NCBI RefSeq assembly: GCF_030272615.1
Contig: NC_081406.1
Location: 217,072,997-217,136,996, forward strand
Length of the DNA stretch: 64,000 nt
Origin: Cryptomeria japonica
Taxonomy: Eukaryota; Streptophyta; Pinopsida; Cupressales; Cupressaceae
Direction: 5' to 3'
Part shown: positions 11,390 to 23,309 of the stretch, piece after piece
How positions within the stretch are numbered: position 1 is the first letter of the stretch
Layout: each line of letters starts with the position of its first letter
The notes under the pieces: generated by a model
Seen by the model: the letters and a program-made list of their open reading frames with translations, nothing else
Told to the model about the DNA's origin: nothing
The model's database searches: none
Translations under genes and position numbers: made by a program

Positions 11390-13537
11390 TGATAGGGAGC
11401 TTGGAAGGTAAGAGCTCACAAGGCTAAATTTCTCAAAAAGGATTACCTTGTTACCAAATACTTATAGATTCTTTTGTGTATGTCCACTCAACCTATCTAA
11501 CTATCATAATACCAAGCATTCAAGGTCTTATTGTCTAGCCAACTCCCTTACTGGTTATGACACTTGCCCATGCACAAAACTACTCAATATTCTCACCTAT
11601 CCAACCACACTTACTCATGCTTGGCACTTGGGTTCTTCAACCTTTAGTTTCAATGTGTACTAGGATCTTTCACCATTTTCATGTAGGGGTAGTGAGGTAA
11701 AACTCACCTTTTGGTGCTCAAGTTCTCATTTTGAGATCAAATGCTCTTAACTTACTCAAGCCCTTAGCAAGGCTCAACTACCCCAAGTGAGGTTGCACGC
11801 CATCTAGGGGTACCAAAACACAATTGGTGGTTTTATTGGAGTATTTATATCACATTTCATGAGTCACCAAGTTTCATTTTCTACCGGGTACATGAAATTT
11901 GCAAAACTGCCAAAATTGTGTGTTATGCAGCAGGGCTAGTAGCCCGTGGAGGCCTAATTGGCCTTGTTTTGCTCACCTAGCCCAACGATGGGAATTTCCA
12001 ACATGGATCTTGTTTGGAATGTTTTTAGGTATGTCTATGCTCAAGGATTTTAAAGTTTTAGTTCACTATCTTTGCACTTTTAGGACTGTCCACATTTTGT
12101 GGCATGAATGAAGGGTTTGTAGGGTTTTGAGTGCTTCCAGCATGGTTACTCATCTTCAAACTTGTTTCAAACTCCCTAGATAGTTTTTTACCTCTACCAA
12201 ACCATTTGGAATATTTCCCTACCTTTGTTGGACATGCATTAAGCCAAATACTTAGCCAACAAGGAGGAAATTAGTCACTGTCACTATCCTTTCACTGTCT
12301 TTTGACAGTCAACTGTTGTCTTCACTTCAAAACCTGCACAAGGGAGTATTTGCATAGAGAGAATACCTCAAAGAGGTCTAAGAAGCACTAAGAGAACTCT
12401 TATTACACTACCCTTTGTATTCCAAGGGATGGATTATGCTTTGTAGCATTCCATTAAGGAAAATGAAAACAACTTTCCCAAAAAAATAGTGAACTCATTG
12501 TTTTGTCTTCAAAAAGGGAAAGATTACAAGGTAATAACTATTCTAATACATCAAAATGGTGCTTAAATTCTTGGTCACATGTCTAGACCATTGTTACAAA
12601 CATTTTCTCACTCAATTACCTTTGAGTGCAAACTTTGAGTCTTTATCAACTTACTAGCCAAATGACAAACACTTACCTAGTAATCATTCAATAGCATCTT
12701 CAAACCATTCTTCTGGTACAAAATGAAAGATATATACATTATATACAAAGGTATCAACTTGGTAGAATCCATAGGAGGGATCCCAAACCTGGATCAACCA
12801 AGTTGATGCATCTTGCAACTCCAAACCCCTAGCAGGGCAATAGATGCATAGTTTACAAAAATTTTTGACTAAGCACTTTGCAAAGGAAAAATTAATGAAA
12901 AAAGTACATGAGAAGTCTTAACACAACAACATCTCAACTTCCCAAAAGGTACAATATGGATTGTACAGCCATAGTATGGACTGCCCCTCAAAAAGGAAGA
13001 AAAACAGTCATAAAAGCAAGAAAACACTTGATTTCTATTAAGTTCCACTTGTAAGTAAAATAACCAACCTTTCCCACAGGAAGGAGAGGACTTATATAGT
13101 TTCCCAAGTTGGTTTCCATTCCCATGTATGGACAAGAGACTTTTTATATTACATTTTTCAATAAAATGACCTTTTTGACAACTTTCTTGAGCAAAATGAC
13201 AACTTTTCTTGCTCACAAAGGCATTTTTGACATCCTAGCCTTAGAAACTTTCCTAGACCATTTAGAAATTCTTAAAAACACTAAAAAAACATGTTTCAAT
13301 GCTCTTGAAACCATTAGGAGACCTTTTTGGCACTTTTCCACATTTTTGCCAAAAATTGTCAACTCAAGGCCTGAAATGCAAGATTTGATCTCTCAAGCCC
13401 AAAATGAGATCAAAACCACTAAAAATGACTCAAAGAAACCTAAAACAAAAAAAAAAACCTACAACAAGACTTTACAAACATAAAAGCATGAAAAACCCAA
13501 AAATGGGAGTTTTACCCAACTAGGTGCTCCTGCATCA
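11390..13537 (-). repeat. Gypsy B 3' LTR
   Basis: On the plus strand it runs TGATAGG to TGCATCA. A minus-strand TATA-like TATATAAG lies at 13091-13098. A 124-codon open frame at 13109-13483 has no domain and partly survives in the other LTR simply because the LTRs are copies. Confidence 0.92.
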
Positions 13538-13552
13538 TACTCCCCCAAAAAC
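13538..13552 (-). promoter_or_regulatory. Gypsy B polypurine tract
   Basis: The minus strand reads GTTTTTGGGGGAGTA directly before the 3' LTR, the priming site for plus-strand DNA synthesis. It resembles the tract of gypsy A at 40527-40544. Confidence 0.8.
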
Positions 13553-13594
13553 AAAGAAGTCATGTGACTCCTTGAGGCAGAAAAGAAGAAGAAA

Positions 13595-14866
13595 TGCCAA
13601 CTTTCTTAAAGTTAGCTTTAGGTATCCATGTGGCTTCAAAGATAGGCTAATCCTTCCACTTGATGAGATGCTCCATTTAGGTATGATGCCTTGTCTTTTT
13701 GAGAACTCTGGAGTCTAGAACTTATTCAGCATGGGGAAAAGAAAGAGAAGGGAGAGATAGATTGGAAAGGGAATTGGAAACATCTGAAACTCTTTGAACC
13801 TCTTCAGGTGGCTGCCCTTTGAAAATAATTAGATCTGCAACATTAAAAATGGGGGACAAAGAAACATTAGTAGGCAAATCAACTTTAAAAGCATTAGACC
13901 CATACTTAGCCAAGATCTTGCAAGGGCCTATCCTCCTCATCTAAAGCTTGCTTGGAACTCCCTTTTGTAGCCTTGCTTTATTCAAATGTACCATCACATA
14001 ATCACCTATAGCAAATTGAACATCTCTCTTTGTAGCATCCACTCTTGCCTTGACCTTTTGAGAGGTATCTTGGAGAGCTTTCCTTACTTGCTCATGAACC
14101 TCCTTCATGGAGTGTGCCATGTCATCTGTTGTCCCACTCTTTTGCTGCAAGTTAGTGATATCCCTCAACTCCATTATAACCTTTGGATGCATACCATAAA
14201 CAATTTCAAATGGACTTTTACCTGTGGACCGGTTAACACTGTCATTGTAGGCATATTCTGCTTGATGAATGAGCTGATCCCAACTCTGCCCATACTCCTT
14301 TGTCAAACACCTAAGCATGTTTCCAAGGGACCTATTCACAACTTCACTTTGCCCATCAGTTTGCGGATGATAAGCTGAACCAAAAGAGAGATTAGTACCC
14401 AATCTCTTCCACAATGTTTTCCAAAAATGACCAAGAAACTTAACATCCCTATCTGAAATAATGCTAGTAGGAAATCCATGTATTCTAATAACTTCCTTGA
14501 AAAATAAATAAGCAATATGACTTGCATCATGTGTTGTTTTGCAAGGAATGAAGTGAGCCATCTTACTGAATCTATCAACTACCACAAAGATGCTATCAAA
14601 TCCTACTTGAGTTCTAGGTAATCCCACTACAAAATCCATGCTAATGCAATCCCAAGGCCTATGTGGAATGGGAAGAGACTGATATAAACCAGCATTAGAG
14701 GAATTACCTTTTTCTTTCTAGCATACCAAGCACTGCTCAACATACCTCTTGATGTCTCTCTGCATCTTAGGCCAATAATAGAACGTTTGAACCAGTTCTA
14801 AAGTCTTGTTAAGATTGAAATGTCCACTTAAGCACCCATTGTGCTTCTCTTGAATGAGGTTCTCTC
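13595..14866 (-). pseudogene. int: Gypsy B integrase with chromodomain
   Basis: Integrase joins element DNA to the host chromosome. The rve core is open for 232 codons (14639-13941) and keeps the three acidic catalytic positions, seen in VDRFSKMAHF, ISDRDVKF and DGQSEVVNRS. A GPY-type module with HLNKARLQKG and RRIGPCKIL follows, separated from the core by a stop at 13938-13940 where gypsy A has Gln. The chromodomain is still visible at about 13600-13680 in the order HLIKWK and FEATWIP, but is out of the main frame and holds two stops. The HHCC zinc part lies at about 14640-14866, damaged. Confidence 0.88.
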
Positions 14867-15690
14867 TCATAGAACCTTGTGGAACACACAACTATCCACC
14901 CCTAATAACAAACCATCATGCAAAGTGAAATCAACATAGGCACTATGGAAGTTATTCTCAAAATCTTTACAAATTTTATAAGCTTCTGCAAAATCATTAT
15001 CAGTAGGATACATATCCCTGAAACTATCAATACTAATACTCTGAACTTGAATCTCATGAATAGTTAACAATCTTCTACTCAAAGCATCCGCTAATTTATT
15101 CAACTGTCCCTTCTTATGCTTAAGAGTAAAAGTGTAAGCTTGTAGATATTCTACCCATTTAACATGCCTATGATTCAGTTTATCCTATGAGTTCAAGAAA
15201 CTGAGTGCCTGATTGTCTGTGTATACAACAAACTCTTTATGAAGAAGATAGTGTCTCCATTTCCTAAGTGCTTGTACTAATGCATAAAGTTCTAAATCAT
15301 AGGATGAGTACTTTTTATTTGTATCATTTAACTTTTCACTAAAGAATGCAACTGGTCTATTTTCTTGACTTAAAACAGCTCCTACTGCAATATTTCTAGC
15401 ATCACATTCAATAGTAAAAAGCTTATCAAAACTAGGTAAAATAAGCACTGGCTAAGTAGCCACTTTAGTTTTTAGTAATTCAAACCCCTTATTGGCTGCA
15501 CTTGTCCATTGAAACTTTACCTTGACATCCCCTTTGATGGTGTCCAACATTGGAGCACAAATCTCACTGAATCCCCTGATAAATTTTCTGTAAAACTGAG
15601 CCAAACCATGGAAGCTTCTGACGTCACTGGCTATCTTAGGAGTTGGCCAACTATTTATTGCTGCAACTTTTGAGTGATCCATTTTCAGAT
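14867..15690 (-). pseudogene. pol: Gypsy B RNase H and linker
   Basis: RNase H degrades the RNA template during reverse transcription. The order on the minus strand is the RT connection ([13 protein letters not shown]), then the RNase H fold with [22 protein letters not shown] and ADALSRR. All four acidic positions remain, unlike gypsy A, where the last Asp is His. Stops at about 15449 and 15184 split it. The linker towards integrase is open to 14867. Confidence 0.86.
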
Positions 15691-15699
15691 TTCTTCCTG

Positions 15700-16560
15700 A
15701 TACAACAAAACCAAGATAGACTAATTTAGGCTACATGAAATCACATTTTTCTAGATTTATGGTTAGTTGTTCATCAGATAACTATTTCAAAACAATAGCT
15801 AAATGCCATAAGTGTTCTTCCTTAGTCTTGCTAAAAATAAGAATATCATCTAAATACACTACAACAAATTTTCCAATGAAATCATGTAAAACTTGATTCA
15901 TGAGTCTCATGAATGTGCTGGGAGCATTCGAGAGTCAAAAAGGCATAACTAGCCACTCATAAAGACCCTCATTTGTTTTGAAAGTTGTCTTCCACTCATC
16001 CCCCTCTTTGATCCTTATCTGATGGTAACCACTCTTCAAATCAATCTTGCTGAAATACTGTGCACCCCCCAAACAATCCATCAAATCTTCTATCCTGGGT
16101 ATGTAAAATCTGTATCTGATGGTGATTTTGCCGATGGCTCTGGAATCTATACAAAGTCTCCATGTTCGACCTTTCTTAGGTGCCAACACTATAGGTACAA
16201 CACAAGGACTAATGCTCTTCCTAATCAGCCCTTGGTCTAGGAGTTCTTGTAGGCTGCCTTATTGGGCAAAGAGGCTCCAGGTATGAAGTCAATTTGATGG
16301 CTAATGGCTCTAGAAGGTGGTAAGGCTGCAGGTGTACCATCACTAATTATTTGTTTGAAGTCATCAAGGATTTGCTGCACTTCATATGGTATCTCAACTT
16401 TCTTTTCTACCTTTTCTTCCTTAGGATTCACAATGAGTGCAAATCCTACTCCTTCACCCTCTTCTAGTGTTTTTATGAACTCTTTCTCATTCACTAACAA
16501 GATGTTAGGCACTTTGTTGCTGCTCTCTCCTTCTTCAATGAAGGATTGGATCTGATATGC
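15700..16560 (-). pseudogene. pol: Gypsy B reverse transcriptase
   Basis: The minus strand carries the N-terminal stretch ending [17 protein letters not shown] (16340-16240), then [16 protein letters not shown] and [20 protein letters not shown] (16180-15990), and the palm with a YLDD-like site near 15860 in a stretch with several stops. The match to gypsy A in the same order makes the assignment secure. No active enzyme can come from it. Confidence 0.86.
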
Positions 16561-16572
16561 TACTCCATATCT

Positions 16573-16960
16573 CTAAAATGAATAGGAGTTTCTTTCCCCA
16601 TCATATTGTGCTTTTCGGTCAAATTGCCAAGGTCTACCCAATAGCAAGTGGCAAGCATCCATAGGAAGGATGTCACATAGGATTCTATCTACATATCCCC
16701 CAATATGGAAATCTACCCAAGCTTGCTCATTTACCAACACATGTTGTCCCTTATTCAACTAAGTGACTTTGTATGGCTCCTTGTGTTGTATCCTAGGTAG
16801 TTTCATTTTTCTTACTGCTTCTTCTGATATGATGTTATCTGTGGATCCTGAAGCTATGATCACCTTACACATCTTTCCCATGATTTTACACTTAATCCTG
16901 AACAATGCTTTTCTCTATGAGGCCTCTACACTATGTGGCTTCTTCATTAGCACTCTCTTG
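16573..16960 (-). pseudogene. pol: Gypsy B aspartic protease region
   Basis: A retropepsin-like domain that would cut the polyprotein. The active-site loop at about 16855 reads IIASGSTDNII: the expected catalytic Asp before S-G is Ala, so this copy lacks its nucleophile. The C-terminal landmark MDACHLLLGRPWQFD is intact near 16640. A stop near 16759 lies between the two. Confidence 0.83.
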
Positions 16961-18105
16961 ATCATCAAACTCTCACCATCTTCTGAAGCTAAATGATTCA
17001 AAGATGAAGTTCTGGAACTACATCCATCTTCTTGAACATAGTTTACTCTCTTTTCACCTCCATAGGATGAACTAGGCTTCTCTAGGCATCTATAAGCAGG
17101 GTGGCCTAACTTTTGGCAGTTGTAGCATTTCATGGTTGAGAAGTAGGACCCTCTCCCTGGTCCATTAGATCTACCTCTACTTGGGTTGCTTGGCCCCCTA
17201 CCTCTATAGTTGGGTTATCTCTAGGAATCCCCACTTTTCTCTAGAAGTTTAGACTCTCACTGGGACCGTTGATCTATGCTTCTTCCCCCAAAACTACCTC
17301 TATGGCCTCTACCATCTCTTCCCCTACCCTGACCTCTATTGTTTTGCTCTTGCTTTCTCCTACCTTTCTCTTCCACCTTAAGTGCCAATTGATAGCACTT
17401 ATGTATGGTTTATGGGCATAAGAATCTCATCTCTTCCTAGATGTTCCATCTTAACCCATTCAAATACCTTGCCACTTTGATACTCTCATCCTCCACTACT
17501 CTAGATCTCATGTACAGTTTCTGAAACTCTTCAGTGTAGCTACTAAAATCTAGGTCTTTCTGTCTCAAGTTTTGTCTTTTTTTGTGGAGTTGTATCTCAT
17601 AGTCTTCAAGAAGGTAGTTCTCTTTGATTTTGGCTACCATTGCCTTCCAGGTGGCTAGTGGTTGCTTGCCTACTTTCACCCTTTCCTCTTGGATGAACTT
17701 CCACCATGTTAAGGCTGCCCCTCTCACCCTTGATTTTGCCATCTTGACCTTTTGTGCTTCAATCACTCCATCACACTCAAAATGGTTTTCTAACCCTTTG
17801 ATCCACTCTATTAGAGCATCTGGATCCATCTTCCCACTGAAAAGAGCCACTTCTTCTAAGGTCTTACCACTCATAGCTCTCAAGGCTTTCAAGAATGGTT
17901 CTTGCTCAATGACAGGGTTGGGCATGGGGACTTCATCCTCTATTGCCATCATTTTACCCTGGTCTCCAACCTTATCCCTGACTTCTTCAATTTTGACTGC
18001 TACTTCATCTATTTTCATTGCTATTTGGTCTAGTCTTTCTCTGAGTGCCCTATTTTCATCTTCTTGGTCCTCTACCTTCTTAGCCAATTCTACATTGGTC
18101 ACCAT
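16961..18105 (-). pseudogene. gag: Gypsy B gag
   Basis: Starts at 18105 on the minus strand, 33 bp from the primer site. Residues 1-50 form an acidic coiled coil, the gag core holds RGAALTWWKF, and the first 222 codons (to 17437) are open. After a stop a degraded Arg/Gly-rich stretch leads to a CCHC knuckle, CYNCQKLGHPAYRC, near 17120-17080. It corresponds to gypsy A gag throughout but is less damaged at its N-terminal half. Confidence 0.88.
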
Positions 18106-18137
18106 GTTTGCCTAATGTGTCTTTCCCCTAAATCTTT

Positions 18138-18154
18138 TGTTGGCTCTGATACCA
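18138..18154 (-). promoter_or_regulatory. Gypsy B primer binding site (Met tRNA)
   Basis: The minus strand reads TGGTATCAGAGCCAACA, a full-length match to the usual plant Met-tRNA primer complement, three bases after the 5' LTR. Confidence 0.92.
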
Positions 18155-18157
18155 CTA

Positions 18158-20304
18158 TGATAGGGAGCTTGGTAGGTAAGAGCTCACAAGGCTAAATTGC
18201 TCAAAAAGGATCACCTTGTTACCAAAGACTTATAGATTCTTTTGTGTATGTCTACTCAACCTGTTTGATTGTCATAATACCAAGCATTCAAGGTCTTATT
18301 GTCTAGCCAACTCCCTTACTGGTTATGACACTTGCCCATGCACAAAACTACTCAATATTCTCACCTATCCAACCACACTTAATCATGCTTGGCACATGGG
18401 GTCTTCAACATTTAGTTTCAATGTGCACTGGGATCTTTCACCATGTTTATGTAGGGGCAGTGAGGTACAACTCACCTTTTGGTGCTCAAGTTCTTATTTT
18501 GAGATCAAATGCTCTTAACTTACTCAAGCCCTTAACAAGGCTCAACTACCCCAAGTGAGGTTACACGCCATCTAGGGGTCCCAAAACACAATTGGTGGTT
18601 CTCTTGGAGTATTTCTATCATATTTCATGAGTCACCAAGTTTCATTTTCTACCAGGTACATGAAATTTGTGAAACTACCAAAATTGTGTGTTATGCAGTA
18701 GGGCTAGTAGCCCGTGGAGGACTAATTGGCCTTGTTTTTCTCACCTAGCCAAAATATTGGCATTTCCACCATGGATCTTGTTTGAAATGTTGTTAGGGAG
18801 GTCTATGCTCAAGGATTTTAAAGGTTTGGTTCACTGTCTTTGCACTTTTAGGACTGTCCACATTTTGTGGCATGAATGGAGGGTTTGTAGGGTTTTGAGT
18901 GCTTCCACCATGGTTACTCATCTTCAAACTTGTTTCAAACTCCCTAGCTGCTTGGTTACCTCTGCCACACCATTTGGAAGCTTTCCCTACCTTTGTTGGA
19001 TAGGCATTAAGCCAAACACTTAGCCAACAAGGAACAAATCAGTCACCGTCACAGTCCTTTCACTGTCTTTTGACAGTCAACTGTTGTCTTCACTTCAAAA
19101 CCTACACAAGGGAGTATTTGCATAGAGAGAATACCTCAAAGAGGTCTAAGAAGCATTAAGAGAACTCTTATTACACTACCCTTTGCATTCCAAGGCATGG
19201 ATTATGCTTTGTAGCATTCCATAAAGCAAAATGACAACAACTTTCCCAAAAAAATAGTGAACTCATTGTTTTGTCTACAAAAAGGGAAAGATTACAAGGT
19301 AATAACTATTCTAATACATCAAAATGGTGCTTCAATTCTTGGTCACATGTCCAGACCATTGTTACAAACATTTTCTCACTCAATTACCTTTGAGGGCAAA
19401 CTTTGAGTCTTTATCAACTTACTAGCCAAATGACAAACACTTGCCTAGTAATCACTCAATAGCATCTTCAAACCATTCTTCTAGCACAAAAGGAAATATA
19501 TATACATTATATACAAAGGGATAAACTTTTTAGAATCCATAGGAGGGATCCCAAACCTGGATCAACCAAGTTGATGCATCTTACAACTCCAAACCCCTGG
19601 CAGTGTAGCAGATGCACAGTTTACAAAACTTTTTGAATAAGCACTTTGCAAAGGAAAAATTAATGAAACAATTACATGAGAAGTCTTAACACAACAACAT
19701 CACAACTTCCCAAAAGGTACACTATGGATTGTATAGCCACATTACGGACTGCCCCTCAAAAAGGAAGAAAAACAGTCATAAAAGCAAGAAAACACTTGAT
19801 TTCTATTGAGTTCCACTTGTAAGTACAATCACCAACCTTTCCCAAGGAAAGGAGAGGCCTTATATAGTTTTTCAAGTTGTTTTCCATGCCCATGTATGGA
19901 CAAGAGACTTTTAAATTATATTTTTCAAGAAAATGACCTTTTTGACAACTTTCTTGAGCAAAATGACAACTTTTCTTGCTCACAAAGGCATTTTTGACAT
20001 CCTAGCCTTAGAAACTTTCCTAAACCATTTAGACATGCTTAAAAACACTAAAAAAACATATTTCAATTCTCTTGAACCCATTACGAGACCTTTTTGGTAC
20101 TTTTCCACATTTTTGCCAAAAATTGTCAACTTAAGCCCTAAAATGCAAGATTTGATTTCTAAAACCCAAAATGAGATCAAAACCACTACAAATGACTCAA
20201 AACAACCTAAAACAACAAAAACAACCTACAAAAATACTTTACAAAGATAAAAGCATGAAAAACCCAAAAATGGGAATTTTACCCAACTAGGTTCTCCTGC
20301 ACCA
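18158..20304 (-). repeat. Gypsy B 5' LTR
   Basis: 2147 bp against 2148 for the other copy, with scattered base changes (about 9 in the first 125 bp by eye). A TATA-like TATATAAG on the minus strand at 19860-19867 is probably the element's promoter. Confidence 0.93.
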
Positions 20305-20309
20305 CCCAG

Positions 20310-21278
20310 CAAGGTTGAAGCCATTGTAAATTGGCCTACTCCTAAGTCAGCAACAAAGGTGAGAAGATTCCATGGACTAGCTCAGTACTATAGGAAGTTC
20401 GTTAGGAAATTCTATGCTATATGTGCACCAATGTTAGACACCATTAGAGGTGGAATAAAGGCAAAGTTTTAGTGGGGTGAACAAGCAAACAAAGGTTTTG
20501 AAACCTTGAAGGAGAAGATAGCTACTCAATTGGTGCTAGTGTTGCCTAGTTTTGAGAAACTTTTCATAGTAGAATGTGATGCAAGAAATGTTGTAGTATG
20601 TGTTGTCCTAAGACAAGAAGAAAGACTAGTAGCTTTCCATAGTGAGAAGCTAAGTGATGCAAAGAGGAATTACTCCTCTTATGACTTGGAACTATATGCT
20701 TTAGTGCAGGCTTTGACGAAGTGGAGACTTTGTCTCCTTCCTAAGGAATTTGAAGTCTATACGGACAACCAAGCATTGAGTTTTCTAAACTCACAAGACA
20801 AACTTAGTCATAAACACATGAAATGGGTGGAGTACATGCAAGCCTACACTTTCACCATTAAGCACAAGAAAGGGCAGTTAAACCAGGTTGCTCATGCATT
20901 AAGCAGGAGACTTTTGACAGTCCAAGAAATACAATTGAGGAGCAGAGGTGTTGAAAATTTTAGAGACTTATACCCGAAGGATGAAGACTTATCAAATACC
21001 TACAAGGTGTGTAAGGAGTATCAAAATCACTTCCATAGTGAGTATTCTGATTTTTCTTTGCAAAATGGACTATTGTTTAGAGGTGGGCAGCTTTGTGTGC
21101 CTAGAGGCTCAATGAGAGAAAATATCATATAAGAGAAGCATAATGGCCACCTTAGTGGACATTTTGGAGTCAATAAGACTCAAGAGTCAGTTTGGAGGTA
21201 TTACTACTAGCCAAGGATGAATCAAGATGTGAAAAGGTATGTGGAGACTTGCATAGTTTGCCAAAAGGAAAAAGGTAT
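20310..21278 (+). pseudogene. pol: Gypsy A RT end, RNase H and integrase zinc region
   Basis: Continues gypsy A pol after removal of B. It holds the RT connection (RRFHGLAQYYRKF), RNase H ([22 protein letters not shown]) in a 208-codon open stretch (20506-21132), and the integrase zinc-binding HHCC pattern (HNGHLSGHFG with CIVCQKEKG at about 21140-21272). The fourth acidic RNase H position is changed: the codon at 20893-20895 gives VAHALSRR where gypsy B has ADALSRR. Stops lie at about 20469, 21130 and 21209. At 21278 the frame is cut by element C and continues at 39378. Confidence 0.9.
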
Positions 21279-22706
21279 TGTAATGCAGAAAAAGTGGGCT
21301 GATAAAACTTAATATGTGAAAATATTATTAAATGACTTGTCCACACACACACACAGGACTTCTTGGTGCAAGCTATGGAGTAACAAAGTATTACTCAGCT
21401 TCCCAAGGTGGGTCTTATGGTTCTCTATCTCACAATGTCCCTCAAACCAATGTTTTTGCTCTCAGATCACTGAGCAAAATGGTTTAGGGATGGCAAATGC
21501 AAGAATGAGGGATGCTTTGATAGATTTAGAATGAATGGTATGCTAAATTATGTATGATTCTAGAAATGCAATAAACTAAATGATAAGATAACAAAGTTAG
21601 TCTGAAATACTATCCTAGCATGATATATTTAGTCTATGATTGAGCTAAATTATAAAGAAAATATTCTAAACATGCATATTTAGACTAAAGTCTATTGCAA
21701 AGAGAGGCTAAATGATGAGCATAAAATGATATGTGAGCTTGAATGTATTTGAGCATAAGTGTGATAATACAAACTTGGAGGATTGTTAAAATGAAGGAAT
21801 GAGGGCTCTATTTATAGCAAAAATAGGGCAATGGATGGCCAGGATTGAAAGATTCAATCAAGGGTTGAGTTTGAAAGTTGGGGATCCATGTTTGCAATTG
21901 ACACCAATGAAATGGTGACAAGTGTCAATATAGGGTTGGGTTGAGAGAAGGGGTTGGAGGCATTAAATGCTTGAGAAGACCTTAAGGTTATCTAGGAGAT
22001 AAGGGTTAAGCTTAAGCTAGGTTTACCCAATGGATTAAGAGTTAATCCAAGGATAAACCTTTGTGCAAATGATTAAGAGATAATCATGGTCAAAGCATTA
22101 AAGGCCTGATGAGACCCTTGGGTTGGGTGAAGGTTGAGTTAAAACAAATTCATTAACCATGTAAGAGGGTTTGAGTTAACCATTAATGGTTATTGGAGAC
22201 TTTGTGGATTAAGTGGTTGGGGGTTTGAAACCTTTAATGGTTATCAAAGACTTTGAGGTTTGAGAAGTGACCTCTCATTTGCTTAGGAATGTGACAAAGC
22301 TTAGAGGAGGGGTTAGGTTAATTAGAAGCAATTAGAAGATTCTAGAAGGGATTAGAAAGGGGTTTGGGATTTTGCAAGTGGATGGAGGAATAATAGGATT
22401 AAATTGAAATAAAGTAATTTTAATTCAATTTGGTTGCAATTTGGGGAAATTAAATAAATTAGATTTATTCAATTTGGGATAACTATTTAATTAAATTTGA
22501 ATTTAATTAAAAGTGGATAAGGGGGATTTAATTGAATAAAATGATTTATTCATTTAAATAGTATAGTGAATTTTATTTAAATAAATTGAGTAATTTACTT
22601 AATAAAATAGAGGAATGCGAGTAATTTAATTAAATTGGATTTAATTAAATAGAGAAATGAACATAAAATATTCATTTAGGAATATGGTCATTTTTATACG
22701 TCTACA
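21279..22706 (-). repeat. Element C 3' LTR
   Basis: 1428 bp running TGTAATGC to GTCTACA on the plus strand. A minus-strand TATA box (TATAAATA, 21809-21816) is shared with the other LTR. A short CA run lies at about 21343-21354. The second half is very AT-rich with repeated AATTTAATT motifs. Confidence 0.93.
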
Positions 22707-22724
22707 TTTTGCCCCTCTTTGAAG
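22707..22724 (-). promoter_or_regulatory. Element C polypurine tract
   Basis: The minus strand reads CAAAGAGGGGCAAAA against the 3' LTR, fixing the minus orientation of the element. Confidence 0.75.
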
Positions 22725-23053
22725 TGACGTGTGTGCACATGTTATTTCAAAGAAAATGATGTGTTTTTGTGATTTATGATCAAATGCAATTTTTGTTGTT
22801 TCGCTCTTTGATTTGTAAATCGTGCCCTAGATTTGATTTGATGTGTCATGCCCCCTCGGGAGATGAATCAATTTTATTTTTTTTCGAAAATTTTTGATTT
22901 AATTTGATGAGGTTTGTATGATGTGGATGATTTCATTCATGTGAAATGTGGGTAAATTGATTCATCTCCTTATAAGTTACAAATGTTATGGTATAGGAGA
23001 GACTGCAACCATATTACAGGTCCAGTTGGCTAACCCTAATTTCATTTTCCTCC

Positions 23054-23060
23054 TATAAAA
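23054..23060 (+). promoter_or_regulatory. TATA box of the antisense PMD gene
   Basis: TATAAAA in the context CCTCCTATAAAAGAG, 75 bp upstream of the ATG at 23135 and outside the LTR. The spacing allows a 5' leader of about 45 bases. This is sequence evidence for a promoter of its own on the strand opposite to gag-pol; transcription is not shown. Confidence 0.5.
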
Positions 23061-23134
23061 GAGAAAAAGAGCTTGAATTAGGTTCACTTGTGCTTTGTTG
23101 ACTTTGGAGAAAGAGAATTTGCTCTATAGAGAAA

Positions 23135-23209
23135 ATGCCTATTCCCTATCATAGACACCGTTTCGAGCATGTTCGGAGGTACCGGAGACCTGCAGTGCGT
23201 GGACCACCA
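23135..23209 (+). pseudogene. PMD gene of element C, exon 1
   Basis: A 25-codon, strongly basic first exon beginning MPIPYHRHRFEHVRRYRR, rich in Arg and His. It ends with CCA followed by GTAAGT, a near-perfect plant donor site. The phase (0) fits the acceptor at 24248, after which the frame enters the PMD domain. It is too short to recognise by similarity; the call rests on the TATA box, ATG, splice signals and matching phase. Element D has a possible equivalent ATG exon (MPQCQPKRPTRM) at about 50670. It is listed as a pseudogene because exon 2 is broken. Confidence 0.5.
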
Positions 23210-23309
23210 GTAAGTCAACATTTTTGACCCTCTTTTGACTTTTCATTTGATCATTTTTAATCTTTTTTTGATTTTCAAAGTTCGGGTTTTATAGTTTAGT
23301 GTGTTTAGA

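Larger units (their letters stand above)
11390..20304 (-). mobile_element. Ty3/gypsy chromovirus B inside gypsy A pol
   Basis: Two 2.15-kb LTRs (11390-13537 and 18158-20304) flanked by the exact target duplication CCCAG (11385-11389, 20305-20309). On the minus strand the order is 5' LTR, primer site, gag, protease, reverse transcriptase, RNase H, integrase, chromodomain, polypurine tract, 3' LTR, over 8915 bp. Its proteins are close relatives of those of gypsy A and its LTR end resembles A's LTR start, so a sister family inserted into its relative. Integrase is the best preserved part; other domains hold stops. Confidence 0.94.

Noticed and set aside
13109-20250. Open frames of 124 and 105 codons in the gypsy B LTRs (13109-13483, 19933-20250)
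   Set aside because: They are present in both LTRs only because the LTRs are copies; no domain, and length and ends differ.
21343-21354. CA microsatellite in the element C LTRs
   Set aside because: Only about six units, and length differs by one or two bases between LTRs; nothing notable.
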